Positions 33,119 through 41,568 of a stretch of DNA of 64,000 nt are shown one piece after another; the stretch's first letter is position 1, and the number at the start of each line of letters is the position of its first letter. Source of the stretch: Saccharibacillus deserti. GTDB lineage: Bacteria > Bacillota > Bacilli > Paenibacillales > Paenibacillaceae. The notes beneath the pieces are model-generated. The model did not search any database. It had not been told where the DNA came from and saw nothing but the letters and a program-made list of their open reading frames with translations. Both the position numbers and the translations under genes were made by a program. Location: assembly GCF_013618475.1 (NCBI RefSeq), contig NZ_JABJVN010000010.1, forward strand, positions 105,812 to 169,811. The letters run 5' to 3'.

Positions 33119-33484
33119 TCAAGTTCCGTAATTGTCTTCCGCAGCCTTGTTCAACATTCCCAAACAGCGATCCAGATCCGTTTTGACCTGCTTTTTGTAC
33201 AGCTTCGCTTTCTCGGGTCCGTCGTCAGTAAAATGGTACAGTACGATTTCCTGAAAATCGACACGCGGGTCGCTGCCTTTGAGCTGCTTCGTACGATAGA
33301 ACACACCTTCGTGCACCAGTTCGTGCAGCGCGCGATAAATTTCGCTCTGGGGAGGGACATACCCGAAGGACTTGAAGCTTTCCTTCATCTCCTCGAGCAT
33401 TTGGTAGCCGTATCCGCGCTGCTGTTCGACCATGGTGATCAGGTACAGTTTGATGAATGCCCGTTGGGCGATCATGAAGGCCAT
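33119..33484 (-). CDS. Replication terminator protein (RTP)-like winged-helix protein
   Basis: Protein of 121 residues from the ATG at 33482-33484, after AAGGAGGA; B. subtilis RTP has 122. The match to RTP as I recall it is close along the whole length: QRAFIKLYLITMVEQQ, SEIYRALHELVHEGVFYRT, QEIVLYHFTDDGPEKAKLYK and DLDRCLGMLNKAAEDN, including the dimer helix at the end. RTP dimers bind Ter sites and stop DnaB at the terminus. It could instead be a PadR-type regulator, the group to which relatives are often assigned. No Ter-like 30-base repeat was found, but a palindrome (33591-33605) lies upstream and may be an autoregulatory site. Confidence 0.75.
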   Translation of the reverse strand: MAFMIAQRAFIKLYLITMVEQQRGYGYQMLEEMKESFKSFGYVPPQSEIYRALHELVHEGVFYRTKQLKGSDPRVDFQEIVLYHFTDDGPEKAKLYKKQVKTDLDRCLGMLNKAAEDNYGT

Positions 33485-33639
33485 CGGATCTTCCTCCTTT
33501 TCGGGTGAACGCTTGTTCCCTTTCATTATAATCGACTTTGCGGGCTTGCACACCTTTTGACAAGGTTTTTGACGGTTTTTATTATGAATTTTTCATGTAA
33601 TGAAATAATTTTAAAAATTTATCCTGTGAATTGCCGAAT

Positions 33640-33671
33640 AAAAAAGGGGAAGCGCTGTCGGCGCTTCCCCT
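33640..33671 (-). terminator. Terminator of the YflT-type stress protein gene
   Basis: AGGGGAAGCGC (33645-33655) pairs with GCGCTTCCCCT (33661-33671) around a 5-base loop; a T-run follows on the minus strand. Confidence 0.9.
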
Positions 33672-33756
33672 CTGCCTGCTTATTCGCCTGTTTGCCGCCA
33701 AACTAGCCATGTATCTTTATCTGCCGCTGCGCGAAGCGTTTTTCGAACGAGCGGAA

Positions 33757-34431
33757 TTACAATCTGCGATCGGCTCGGGGAGGCAGCGTATTCGGCGAAT
33801 CGTCCAAAGAATGCATCCGCTCGTCTTCTCGGATCAGGTCCCGGTCGTCCATGCCCGCGGTCTGATTCATCGTATCCATCTGCGGATTGACGGAACCCCC
33901 GGTATGCATTTCGTTGCCGTAACCTTCTTCCGTCAAATGATAGCGGTCCGCATTGACGGAACGGTTCTCCCGGAACGAATCGTATACGGTGCGGCTGCGG
34001 TTGTCTTCGTCGACCAGCACCAGAATATTGCCCCGGTTCAGATGTTCTTGGTATTCTTCCGCTTCGTTCTCCGGAATTCCCAGGCCGACCAGGCCGCCGA
34101 CAAGACCGCCCGCTCCTGCACCGACCGCAAGACCCGCCATTGCGGCCGCCAGCGGTCCTGCCGCCAGAATCGGACCGATCCCCGGAATCGCCAGCGCGCC
34201 TACTCCGGCCAGCAGCCCGGTAACGCCGCCGAGCACGCCGCCCGTCGCCGCTCCCGCAGCCAATCCTTCCGGCGCTTTCGTACCGGTTTCTTCATCTATC
34301 GCTCTCAGGTCGTCGCGATCTTTGGCCACTACAGAGATTTCGTCGGAAGTGAAGCCCTGCCGCTGCAAGTTCTGAATCGCCTGCGAAGCTTCCCGTTCGT
34401 TTTCGAACACACCCACGATTTTCTTGGACAT
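33757..34431 (-). CDS. General stress protein, YflT-like N-terminal domain with glycine-zipper helices
   Basis: Protein of 224 residues; AAGGAGG precedes the ATG. Residues 1-45 (KKIVGVFENEREASQAIQNL) are the heat-induced stress protein YflT domain. A central Gly/Ala-rich stretch, about residues 57-117, forms two glycine-zipper membrane-inserting hairpins (GLAAGAATGGVLGGVTGLLAG type). The tail is hydrophilic. The combination is common in bacillar general stress proteins of unknown mechanism. A SigB-type promoter at 34482-34506 supports stress control. Confidence 0.82.
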   Translation of the reverse strand: MSKKIVGVFENEREASQAIQNLQRQGFTSDEISVVAKDRDDLRAIDEETGTKAPEGLAAGAATGGVLGGVTGLLAGVGALAIPGIGPILAAGPLAAAMAGLAVGAGAGGLVGGLVGLGIPENEAEEYQEHLNRGNILVLVDEDNRSRTVYDSFRENRSVNADRYHLTEEGYGNEMHTGGSVNPQMDTMNQTAGMDDRDLIREDERMHSLDDSPNTLPPRADRRL

Positions 34432-34481
34432 CGTTAAAATCCTCCTTCGAAGCTGAATAGGGATTTGTGCTTGCTTTTTAT

Positions 34482-34506
34482 TTACCCTGCCCCGGCGCTC
34501 CGAAAC
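34482..34506 (-). promoter_or_regulatory. SigB-type promoter of the YflT-type stress protein gene
   Basis: Minus strand: GTTTCG (34501-34506), 13-base spacer, GGGTAA (34482-34487). It is nearly identical in form to the promoter of the YjgB-like gene. Confidence 0.7.
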
Positions 34507-34573
34507 TTCGATGACCGTTCAGTCTCCGGGATATATCGGAAAAGAAAAGCTTCATTCGCGCGGACATTCGAAC

Positions 34574-37141
34574 TTACCGTTTGGGACGCACGTGCCGCGT
34601 CGCTTCCGCCCCGTTGGGATCGTCCGGCCAATAATGCTTGGGATAACGGCCTTTCAAATCTTTTTTAACTTCGAAATACGTTTCTTTCCAGAAATTCGCC
34701 AGGTCGGAAGTGATCTGTACCGGCCGGCGAGCCGGAGACAGCAGCTGCACCGTGATCGGAATCCGTCCTCGTCCGATACGGGGCGTCTCGCTCTGCCCGA
34801 ACATTTCCTGCAGACGCACCGCCATATGCGGCCGTTCGGGATCGCTGTAATCCACCGCGATCCGCGACCCGCTCGGCACGCTCAGACGGGTCGGCGCTTC
34901 GGCTTCGAGTGTCCGGCGCTGTTCCCAGGTCAGCCTCTGTTCCAGCATCTGCACCAGATTCAGTTTGCGCAGCTGCGCCGCGCTGCGTACGCCCGAAACA
35001 TAGGGCAGCAGCCATTCTTCCATGCCCTCCAGCAGTGCCGTGTCGTCCGAAGCCGGGAACTCCCGATCGGCCAAATGCATGAACATCATGCGATGCTGAA
35101 GCTCGCGCGCTTCCCTGCTCCAGGGAAGCAGCCTTCCCTGACTGCCGCGGATACCGGCGAGCAGCGCCGCGGCGACGGCTTCCGCATCGGGCGCAGAGGC
35201 CTGCACGGACTGCAGGACGACGGCACCGATTCGCCGGATCCGCAGCGCCGAGACGGCTTCGCGTTCGCTGTCCCATTCGACTCGAATCTCTTCCGTTCCT
35301 TCCTCGGCCGCAAACCGCTCCACTTCTTCGGGATCAAGCGGCGCCGCCAGCCAGATCTGGCCTTCGGCCCCCCGGTCGTCGATATCGGCGGCGACGAGAT
35401 ACTCTTCGCGCGAGATCAGTTCGCGCTCGGGTACGAACGCGCCGCGTCCTCCGCTGAGCAGAAAGCGGCCTGCGCCCCGCCGCCGGCCGACCCGATCGGG
35501 GAAGGCATAGGCGAGCAGAAGCCCCGCGGGGCCGGTGTCACCCGCCGGACCGGAGGGAAGTCCGGCGATCCGGCGCAGCCGGGACGCACGCTCCGCTGCG
35601 CGGTCTTCCGGAGTCCGCGGGGCGGACGATACGCCTGCGGCAGCGGCGCCCAGTGCCTGGAGCCGCGGAAGCAGCGAGACGGCATCCGTTACGCCCCCGC
35701 TGCGCTGCGAAGGCGAAGAAGACTGCTCCTGCAGCAGCGCCGCCAAATCGCAGGCAAGCGGACCCAATCCCAAGCCGGCGGCCCGGCGGATCATGCGAGC
35801 CAGCCGGGGATGCACGCCCAGTTCGCTCATGGCGCGCCCTTCGTCCGTAATCGCGCCGTTTTCGCCGAGGGCATGCAGGCGGCGCAGCAGATTCTGCGCT
35901 TCCGCGTAACCCGCTTCCGGCGGCGGGTCGATCCAATCGAGTTCCCGCGGGTCGCGCACGCCCCAGGCGGCCAGCTCGAGCGCAAGCGGCGTCAGATCGC
36001 TTTGCAGAATCTCGGGCACGCGGGCTTCCGGCATCCCGCTTTCTTCTTCCTGGCTCCACAGCCGGTAGCAGAAACCGGGCGCGGTCCGCCCCGCGCGTCC
36101 CCGCCGCTGATCCGCCGATTCCAGCGATTCGGTCATCGTGACGAGGCGCGACATGCCGGTCCGCGGCGAGAACTCCTGCGTGCGGATCAAGCCGCTGTCC
36201 ACGACGGCTGTCACTCCCTCGACCGTGATGCTGGACTCGGCCAGCGTGGTCGAGAGCACGATCTTCCGCCGGCCTTCGGCGGAAGCCCGAACGGCCCTGC
36301 GCTGCTCTTCGCGGCCAAGTCCGCCGTGCAGCGGCAGCAGCTCCGCTCCGGGCAGTCCCCCGCCGCGCAGCAGTTCTTCGCGTACGCGCATGATCTCGCG
36401 CACACCGGGCAGGAATACCAGAATGCCTCCGTCCGTCTCGTCCCAGGCTCGGCGAACGGCCTGCGCCGTCCTGCGCTCAAGCGGCACAGAGCGCGCCGAA
36501 CCCAGATGTACCGTCCGGACCGGATATACCCGGCCTTCGCTGCGGATCAGATCGGCTCCGCCCAGCACCCGGGAGACCGGTTCCGGGTCGATGGTTGCCG
36601 ACATGATCAGAATCCGCAGATCCTCGCGCAGCACCATGCGGCTCTGCAGGGCCAGAGCCAATCCGAGATCGGCCTGCAGATTCCGCTCGTGAAACTCGTC
36701 GAAAATCACAAGGCCCACTTCTTCCAGCGAAGGATCGGACTGGAGCATACGGGTCAGAATGCCTTCGGTCACCACTTCGATTCGGGTGTGCCGCCCCGAT
36801 CTGCTGTCCAGGGCAATCCGGTAGCCGACCGTTGCGCCCGTCTTCTCGCCCAGGGACTCGGAGATATAATCGGCGGCCGAGACGGCCGCCAGACGGCGCG
36901 GCTCGAGCATGATGATCTTTTTCCCTTCCAGCCAGGGTTCATCCAATAGCGCCGGCGGAACCCGGGTCGTCTTGCCCGCCCCCGGCTGGGCGATCAAAAT
37001 GGCGGGACGGTTTGCCGCCAGGCTTTTTTTCAATTCGGGAAGCGCGCCGTCGACCGGCAGCTCTCGCAGGCCGGAAGTTCCCGCCAAACGGCCGCTTTCT
37101 TTTCCGGCTTCGCCCCGGGGGCTTCGATATTCGTTATGCAT
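34574..37141 (-). CDS. hrpB: ATP-dependent helicase HrpB
   Basis: Protein of 855 residues from the ATG at 37139-37141, which follows GGAGTGG; a longer in-frame reading of 1,024 residues runs into the opposite-strand GluQ-RS gene and is rejected. DEAH/RHA motifs are Walker A PGAGKTT near residue 52, DEFHE near 147, SAT near 181 and QRRGRAGR near 345. The C-terminal end GRYPKHYWPDDPNGAEATRH is the HrpB-specific domain. The family is an RNA helicase of poorly known function, common in proteobacteria and patchy in Firmicutes. It is divergent from gluQ with 147 bases between the starts. Confidence 0.88.
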   Translation of the reverse strand: MHNEYRSPRGEAGKESGRLAGTSGLRELPVDGALPELKKSLAANRPAILIAQPGAGKTTRVPPALLDEPWLEGKKIIMLEPRRLAAVSAADYISESLGEKTGATVGYRIALDSRSGRHTRIEVVTEGILTRMLQSDPSLEEVGLVIFDEFHERNLQADLGLALALQSRMVLREDLRILIMSATIDPEPVSRVLGGADLIRSEGRVYPVRTVHLGSARSVPLERRTAQAVRRAWDETDGGILVFLPGVREIMRVREELLRGGGLPGAELLPLHGGLGREEQRRAVRASAEGRRKIVLSTTLAESSITVEGVTAVVDSGLIRTQEFSPRTGMSRLVTMTESLESADQRRGRAGRTAPGFCYRLWSQEEESGMPEARVPEILQSDLTPLALELAAWGVRDPRELDWIDPPPEAGYAEAQNLLRRLHALGENGAITDEGRAMSELGVHPRLARMIRRAAGLGLGPLACDLAALLQEQSSSPSQRSGGVTDAVSLLPRLQALGAAAAGVSSAPRTPEDRAAERASRLRRIAGLPSGPAGDTGPAGLLLAYAFPDRVGRRRGAGRFLLSGGRGAFVPERELISREEYLVAADIDDRGAEGQIWLAAPLDPEEVERFAAEEGTEEIRVEWDSEREAVSALRIRRIGAVVLQSVQASAPDAEAVAAALLAGIRGSQGRLLPWSREARELQHRMMFMHLADREFPASDDTALLEGMEEWLLPYVSGVRSAAQLRKLNLVQMLEQRLTWEQRRTLEAEAPTRLSVPSGSRIAVDYSDPERPHMAVRLQEMFGQSETPRIGRGRIPITVQLLSPARRPVQITSDLANFWKETYFEVKKDLKGRYPKHYWPDDPNGAEATRHVRPKR

Positions 37142-37288
37142 GACATTCCACTCCGTTTCTGTCGTCTCTCGGCAGTCCGTCATCCGACTGCCGCGGCCTT
37201 GCCAGACCCTCTCGGCCGGCGTTATGCTAAACAAGCAGGGCTGCGAATGGCCGCAGACCCTATTCAGATTCCAAGGAAGTGAGAAACC

Positions 37289-38236
37289 ATGAGACGCGGA
37301 CGATTTGCGCCGACCCCCTCCGGTAAAATGCACTTGGGCAATGCACGCACCGCTCTGCTCGCCTGGCTTCATATGCGCTCGCTCGGCGGAACCTTCGTTC
37401 TGCGCATGGAAGATATCGACACGGAACGCTCTCGTACTAAATGGGCCGAACTGGCGCTGCTTGATCTGCGCTGGCTCGGCCTGGATTGGGACGAGGGCCC
37501 CGACGTAGGCGGTCCTTACTCGCCCTATACCCAGAGCGAGCGTCTGGAGCGCTACGAAGACGCGCTCCGCAGGCTGGAAGCTTCGGGAGCCGTGTATCCC
37601 TGTTACTGCAGCCGCGCCGACATTCTGGGCGCCGCCAGCGCACCGCACGGCTTAAGCGCCGAAGGACCCGCTTATCCCGGCACCTGCCGGCATCTTGAGC
37701 CGGCCGAACGCGCCGAGAAAGCGCGTCACAAAGATCCATCCCTGCGTTTCGCGCTGCCGGCAAACCGGAAGATCCGTTTTGCCGACGGCATCGCCGGGCC
37801 GCAGCTGTTTCCTTCGGGCAGCGGCGGCGACTTTATTGTACGCCGCGCGGACGGTCTGCATTCGTATCAATTGTCCGTGGTGGTGGACGATGCGGATATG
37901 CGGATCACCGACGTTCTGCGCGGACGCGATCTGCTGGATTCCACACCCAGACAGATTCTGCTCGACGAGACCCTGGGACTTCCCGTCCCCGAATTCCTGC
38001 ATGTTCCGCTGCTCAACGGGCCGGACGGCAAACGTCTGGCCAAGCGCCACGGCGGTATCGCCATCTCCGCTTTTCGCGAACGCGGGACGTCTCCGGAGAG
38101 GCTTGTCGGCTGGCTGGCCCATGTCAGCGGTCTTATCGACCGGCCCGAGCCGATTTCCGCCGCCGAACTCGTCCCCGCCTTCGATCTGTCGCGTATTCCG
38201 CGCGAAGCGGTAGTCGTCGACGTTCCCGAAATCTGA
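37289..38236 (+). CDS. gluQ: Glutamyl-Q tRNA(Asp) synthetase
   Basis: Protein of 315 residues; AAGGAAGTGAG precedes the ATG. It resembles the catalytic half of glutamyl-tRNA synthetase and lacks the anticodon-binding domain. The class I motif is HLGN at residues 15-18, the KMSKS equivalent is KRLAKRH near 249, and zinc-type cysteines are CYCSRAD and TCRHL. GluQ-RS attaches Glu to queuosine at position 34 of tRNA(Asp). Presence implies that the cell has queuosine. It ends in its own terminator. Confidence 0.9.
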   Translation: MRRGRFAPTPSGKMHLGNARTALLAWLHMRSLGGTFVLRMEDIDTERSRTKWAELALLDLRWLGLDWDEGPDVGGPYSPYTQSERLERYEDALRRLEASGAVYPCYCSRADILGAASAPHGLSAEGPAYPGTCRHLEPAERAEKARHKDPSLRFALPANRKIRFADGIAGPQLFPSGSGGDFIVRRADGLHSYQLSVVVDDADMRITDVLRGRDLLDSTPRQILLDETLGLPVPEFLHVPLLNGPDGKRLAKRHGGIAISAFRERGTSPERLVGWLAHVSGLIDRPEPISAAELVPAFDLSRIPREAVVVDVPEI

Positions 38237-38288
38237 GAACTGACTTCCCCGTCGACCGACCGCGGTTCCGATTGTTTATGTGAAGTCG

Positions 38289-38318
38289 AAGCGCTCCCGC
38301 CTATGCGGGGGCGCTTTT
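38289..38318 (+). terminator. Terminator of gluQ
   Basis: AAGCGCTCCCGC, loop CTAT, GCGGGGGCGCTT, then a T-run. Confidence 0.88.
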
Positions 38319-38332
38319 GGCTGATAGGAATT

Positions 38333-38707
38333 TTAGCTGCCTTCCAGCCGGCCTCGAATCTTGTCGGCGTACTGCTCGTACGCTCCGCCGCTCCAGCCGC
38401 GCTGTTCTTCCACCATTCGCAGCTTCAGCTTTTTGGCCGTCAAGCGGCTTTCCAGCGTCTGCTTCTCGCCGTCGGATGCGCAGACCGCGAGCAGATCTTC
38501 AAGCTCCAGGCATTCTTTGCGCAGCTGCAGCTCTTCCGGCAGCATACCGGCGTTCTTGAGAATCCGGTACGGGACCCGGAGTTCTTCGGGCACGCCGGAC
38601 AAATCTTCCGGTACGATCGGCCTGCCGCTGCCCGGCAGGTCGTCGAATTCCCCGCGGCGAACCGCTTCTTCGATTTTCTGCTCCGCCAGCCACGATAACC
38701 AACCCAT
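38333..38707 (-). CDS. DUF1992 family protein (DnaJ-homologue subfamily C28-like domain)
   Basis: Protein of 124 residues; GGGAGGG precedes the ATG at 38705-38707. It shows the DUF1992 signature AEQKIEEAVRRGEFDDLPGSGRP and GVPEELRVPYRILKNAGMLPEE. The same domain is present in eukaryotic DNAJC28 and in E. coli YfjY-type proteins; function is unknown. A perfect TATAAT is found at 38751-38756 on the minus strand with a poor -35. Convergent with gluQ. Confidence 0.85.
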   Translation of the reverse strand: MGWLSWLAEQKIEEAVRRGEFDDLPGSGRPIVPEDLSGVPEELRVPYRILKNAGMLPEELQLRKECLELEDLLAVCASDGEKQTLESRLTAKKLKLRMVEEQRGWSGGAYEQYADKIRGRLEGS

Positions 38708-38792
38708 GTTTGTTCCCTCCCGGATCTTCAGCTTTTCTTTCCGCTGCTTCATTATACCCGATTCCGTGAAACAAACCGAACAACGAAACGCC

Positions 38793-38838
38793 AAAAAGAC
38801 CCGGCGGACAGAAGTGGAATTCTGTCCGCCGGGTCTTT
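38793..38838 (-). terminator. Terminator of the SDR gene
   Basis: A 19-base perfect stem (starting AAAGACCCGGCGGAC) with a 6-base loop; T5 follows on the minus strand. Confidence 0.92.
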
Positions 38839-38948
38839 CGAAGCCGGAGATGTCTGCCCCGTTGCCTAAATCTTCGGCGCAGCTGCCAAAGCTGTAGGCT
38901 TGGGATAGGCAGGTTTGTATCCCGCTCGGCTGTTCAGGGATTGTTGGC

Positions 38949-39746
38949 TCAAAACAGCAGAGATTCTCCGCCGTCTACGGTGATGGAGGCTCCCGTCACA
39001 TGACGCGCTTCCGAAGAAGCGAGGTATACGGCCAAGTCGGCGACTTCTTCGGGCTGTCCGTGACGTCCGGCCAAAGGGTGATCGCCGCCGCGTGGGAACT
39101 CGAGCGGAATCGCAATTTCATCCATCCGTTCGTTTTCTTCGGTCGTTTCGTCGATATTGGTCGAGATCGCACCCGGACAGATCGTATTGACCCGAATCCG
39201 GTAGCGGGCAAGTTCCAGAGCGGCCATCTTGGCAAACGCGACTTGTCCGGCTTTGGAGGTGCTGTAAGGCGACATGCCGATGCTCGAGAAGCGGGTATTG
39301 CCGTTTACGGAACTTGTAATGACAATACTTCCTCCGCCTCTTTTTTTCATATAAGGAATAGCCAGCTTGACGGAGAGGAACATTCCGCCCAAGTTCACGT
39401 CAATCGTTTTCTGGAATTCGGCAAGCTCCATATGTTCGATCGGTCCTTTTGCCCCGTTGATACCGGCGTTTGCAAACACGGCATCCAGTCCGCCGAAACG
39501 ATCGTTCACCGCCCGGTACGCGTCAGCCATAGCCTCCGCATCGGAAACGTCCAACGTGCGGACGAATCCGGAACCGGCGCGAATCGCTTCCAATTCTCCG
39601 CGAACGCTTTCAGCGCGCTCGGCATCCAGATCGAACAATCCGACATTGGCGCCTTCTTCCGCAAATTTGAGTGCCGCCGCCCGGCCGATGCCGGAACCCG
39701 CGCCGGTAACGATAACGGTTCTGCCTTCAAAACGTGGTGCCGACAT
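38949..39746 (-). CDS. Short-chain dehydrogenase/reductase
   Basis: Protein of 265 residues. The cofactor motif is TGAGSGIG, the Asp after the second strand (LFDLDAE) suggests NAD preference, NAG appears in VFANAGING, and the catalytic Ser-Tyr-Lys are in TSSVNG and YSTSK. This is the classical SDR set. The group includes glucose 1-dehydrogenases and many unspecific reductases. It is a single gene with a strong terminator. Substrate unknown. Confidence 0.88.
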   Translation of the reverse strand: MSAPRFEGRTVIVTGAGSGIGRAAALKFAEEGANVGLFDLDAERAESVRGELEAIRAGSGFVRTLDVSDAEAMADAYRAVNDRFGGLDAVFANAGINGAKGPIEHMELAEFQKTIDVNLGGMFLSVKLAIPYMKKRGGGSIVITSSVNGNTRFSSIGMSPYSTSKAGQVAFAKMAALELARYRIRVNTICPGAISTNIDETTEENERMDEIAIPLEFPRGGDHPLAGRHGQPEEVADLAVYLASSEARHVTGASITVDGGESLLF

Positions 39747-40143
39747 AGAAATACACTCCTTTGATTATCGATTGGTTGCATGCTTCTGAATCTATCCGTT
39801 ATTATCTATCCATTATTGGAGCAGTTAGACGGCTGCCCAATCAGAGTATTCATTACCCCAAAGACTTCGGGATTCAATCATTTTCGGCGGTTTCATTATT
39901 TTTTTGAAAATCAAGCAAAAATTCACGTAAAAAGGTTTTCATAAATAGGACGCTCCGGGTAAACAAGTAGTAAATTACACGGACGCACGCTGCCGATCGA
40001 CGAAAAAAGGAGGGATCTCTCGACTTTTCAAAAAAAATTTTAAAATAGTAACGTTTACGAAGAAATTTAATCGTTTTTTAATATGTTTTTAAGGAAGCAA
40101 GTTTATAATAAAATCAGGATAAAGTATAAATGAGGTGAATGTA
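39747..40143. other. AT-rich intergenic region upstream of the 79-residue protein gene
   Basis: Nearly 400 bases, much richer in A and T than the surrounding genes, with no coding pattern. It holds a SigB-like motif (39935-39962), an isolated GGAGG at about 40010-40014 without a start codon after it, and a TATAAT at 40104-40109 with no clear -35. A small RNA here is possible but not supported. Confidence 0.4.
39935..39962 (+). promoter_or_regulatory. Weak SigB-like promoter candidate
   Basis: GTTTTC (39935-39940), 16-base spacer, GGGTAA (39957-39962). The spacing is one longer than usual, and the next gene starts 180 bases downstream. Confidence 0.35.
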
Positions 40144-40383
40144 GTGAAAACGACGATTACAGTTCAAGAAAAACTGGTTCCCGTTTACATTGACGCCGAG
40201 AACACGCAACCCGCTCAGAAAATGCTTAGACTGCTGTCGAGCGCCTTGGATAATAAGTTGAGTAACGGAAAAAGAGCCTTGAAAAAATGTATCGGTTCCC
40301 TGATCAGTATCGAAATTGTCGGTTCGGAAGCCATCTTGCACTCGTACCGCGAAAGCGACACTTTGGCTCTTTCCCTTTACTAA
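40144..40383 (+). CDS. Small protein of unknown function (79 aa)
   Basis: The likely start is the GTG at 40144, 6 bases after GAGGTG; another in-frame GTG three codons earlier overlaps that site. The product starts KTTITVQEKLVPVYIDAENT and has no signal, helix or known motif; it looks like a small soluble alpha/beta protein. A perfect terminator follows, which supports a real transcript. No function can be offered. Confidence 0.6.
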   Translation: MKTTITVQEKLVPVYIDAENTQPAQKMLRLLSSALDNKLSNGKRALKKCIGSLISIEIVGSEAILHSYRESDTLALSLY

Positions 40384-40413
40384 GCCGCCGCTTCGCTTGT
40401 CCCCCGAGTACAT

Positions 40414-40447
40414 AAAAAGACATTCCGGAAACCCGGAATGTCTTTTT
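40414..40447. terminator. Bidirectional terminator
   Basis: AAAAAGACATTCCGG and CCGGAATGTCTTTTT, a perfect stem between the convergent 79-residue gene and the chemotaxis-type gene. Confidence 0.92.
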
Positions 40448-40488
40448 GATATGCGCCTGCAGGCAGAACGCTTTCTGGCGGCATGGAA

Positions 40489-41328
40489 TTATTCGGTTTG
40501 TCCGCGCTGCTCCAGCAGCTTTTTGGTGAAGTCGGAGAATTCGGCATTCAAATCGTTCAACCGATCGGTCAAACCGCTGAATTCGCCCAACAGATGCGCC
40601 TGTTCGTTCGAAGCGTCGGAGATCGAAGTGATTTCCTGCTCCATGCGCAGAATACTGCCCTGCACGTTGTTCAGCGCCTGCTCGATACTCTGCGTGGCTT
40701 TTTTTGTATCGACCGACAGCTTTCGCACTTCGCTCGCTACGACCTGGAACCCTGCACCCAGTTCGCCGACCCGCGCCGCTTCGATTGCCGCGTTCAGACC
40801 CAGCATATTCGTTTGTTCCGAAATTTCGCGGATAAACGAAGTCACTTTGTTGACCTCGCGGGCATCGGTTACCGCACGGCCGGAATTTTCGCGAATTTCC
40901 GTAGTCGCCGCCGCCAACTGCTGCGACTGCGCCGCAATCGAAGCCACGAAATCCGTCAAGGAACGGCTGACCGCTTCCATCCGGTCTCCGAATTCGTGCA
41001 GGAAGGTTTCGGTTTTCAGCGTATACGCCACCGCCAGGGCTCCGATGACTTTCCCCTGTTCGTCGAATACCGGGATACCTTTGGCTTCAAGTTCCGTCCC
41101 GTACGCGGAAGCCGGAATCCGGGTACTGGAGACCCGTCCGCTCAGTGCTTTTTTGAGATTGATATCATCGGAGGGAATCGGAGATCCCGCGGACAATCCG
41201 AAGTCAAGATCGGTAGACGGGGCATAATATAGAAATTTCTGCGTGTCGGTAATGCCGATCATGAAGTCTTCGCTTGTGATCTTTTTGAGATAAGGGATGC
41301 TAAGTACGAGTGCATCAAGTGTATTCAT
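40489..41328 (-). CDS. Soluble methyl-accepting chemotaxis-type sensor (YfmS-like)
   Basis: Protein of 279 residues from the ATG at 41326-41328 with a modest AAGGG site. No membrane helix. The N-terminal 110 residues are a sensor-like domain ([20 protein letters not shown]). The C-terminal half is a shortened MCP signalling coiled coil with the hairpin tip [24 protein letters not shown], which binds CheA/CheW. B. subtilis YfmS has this layout. It should be a cytoplasmic chemoreceptor that senses an internal cue. It is divergent from the HxlR gene. Confidence 0.83.
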   Translation of the reverse strand: MNTLDALVLSIPYLKKITSEDFMIGITDTQKFLYYAPSTDLDFGLSAGSPIPSDDINLKKALSGRVSSTRIPASAYGTELEAKGIPVFDEQGKVIGALAVAYTLKTETFLHEFGDRMEAVSRSLTDFVASIAAQSQQLAAATTEIRENSGRAVTDAREVNKVTSFIREISEQTNMLGLNAAIEAARVGELGAGFQVVASEVRKLSVDTKKATQSIEQALNNVQGSILRMEQEITSISDASNEQAHLLGEFSGLTDRLNDLNAEFSDFTKKLLEQRGQTE

Positions 41329-41504
41329 CGATTTCCCTTCTTTCTGTTTGGCAAGATTGCGTCCTGAATGTAGACCGCTCACTTCTTACTTTCGTCAAAC
41401 GGTCTTCGTTTTTAAATAGGGTTACGAAAAAGAAAGGTTCTTCCTAAAATTCATGATCCGACATAAAATAATGAGCGAAATCCGCATTTCGATACGATTC
41501 ATGA

Positions 41505-41510
41505 TATAAT
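41505..41510 (+). promoter_or_regulatory. -10 box candidate for the HxlR gene
   Basis: A perfect TATAAT with no recognisable -35 at 17 bases. ATTCATGAT, immediately overlapping it (41497-41505), is repeated at 41449-41457, 48 bases apart, and could be a regulator box. Confidence 0.35.
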
Positions 41511-41568
41511 AAAGAAGATAAAGGAACTTGCAGTACGACTTTCCTGTGGAAAGTTTGGAGGTGAACAC

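Noticed and set aside
33500..33640. RTP Ter site near the RTP-like gene
   Set aside because: Only a short ATGTA core resembles Ter; the full 30-base overlapping A/B arrangement is missing.
37142..37648. N-terminal extension of HrpB to 1,024 residues
   Set aside because: It would run antisense through the start of gluQ, shows no helicase similarity, and the ATG at 37141 has a suitable site.
38751..38756. TATAAT upstream of the DUF1992 gene as full promoter, also GGGTAT as SigB -10
   Set aside because: No -35 of either class at the right distance (GTTTGT is 11 bases away).
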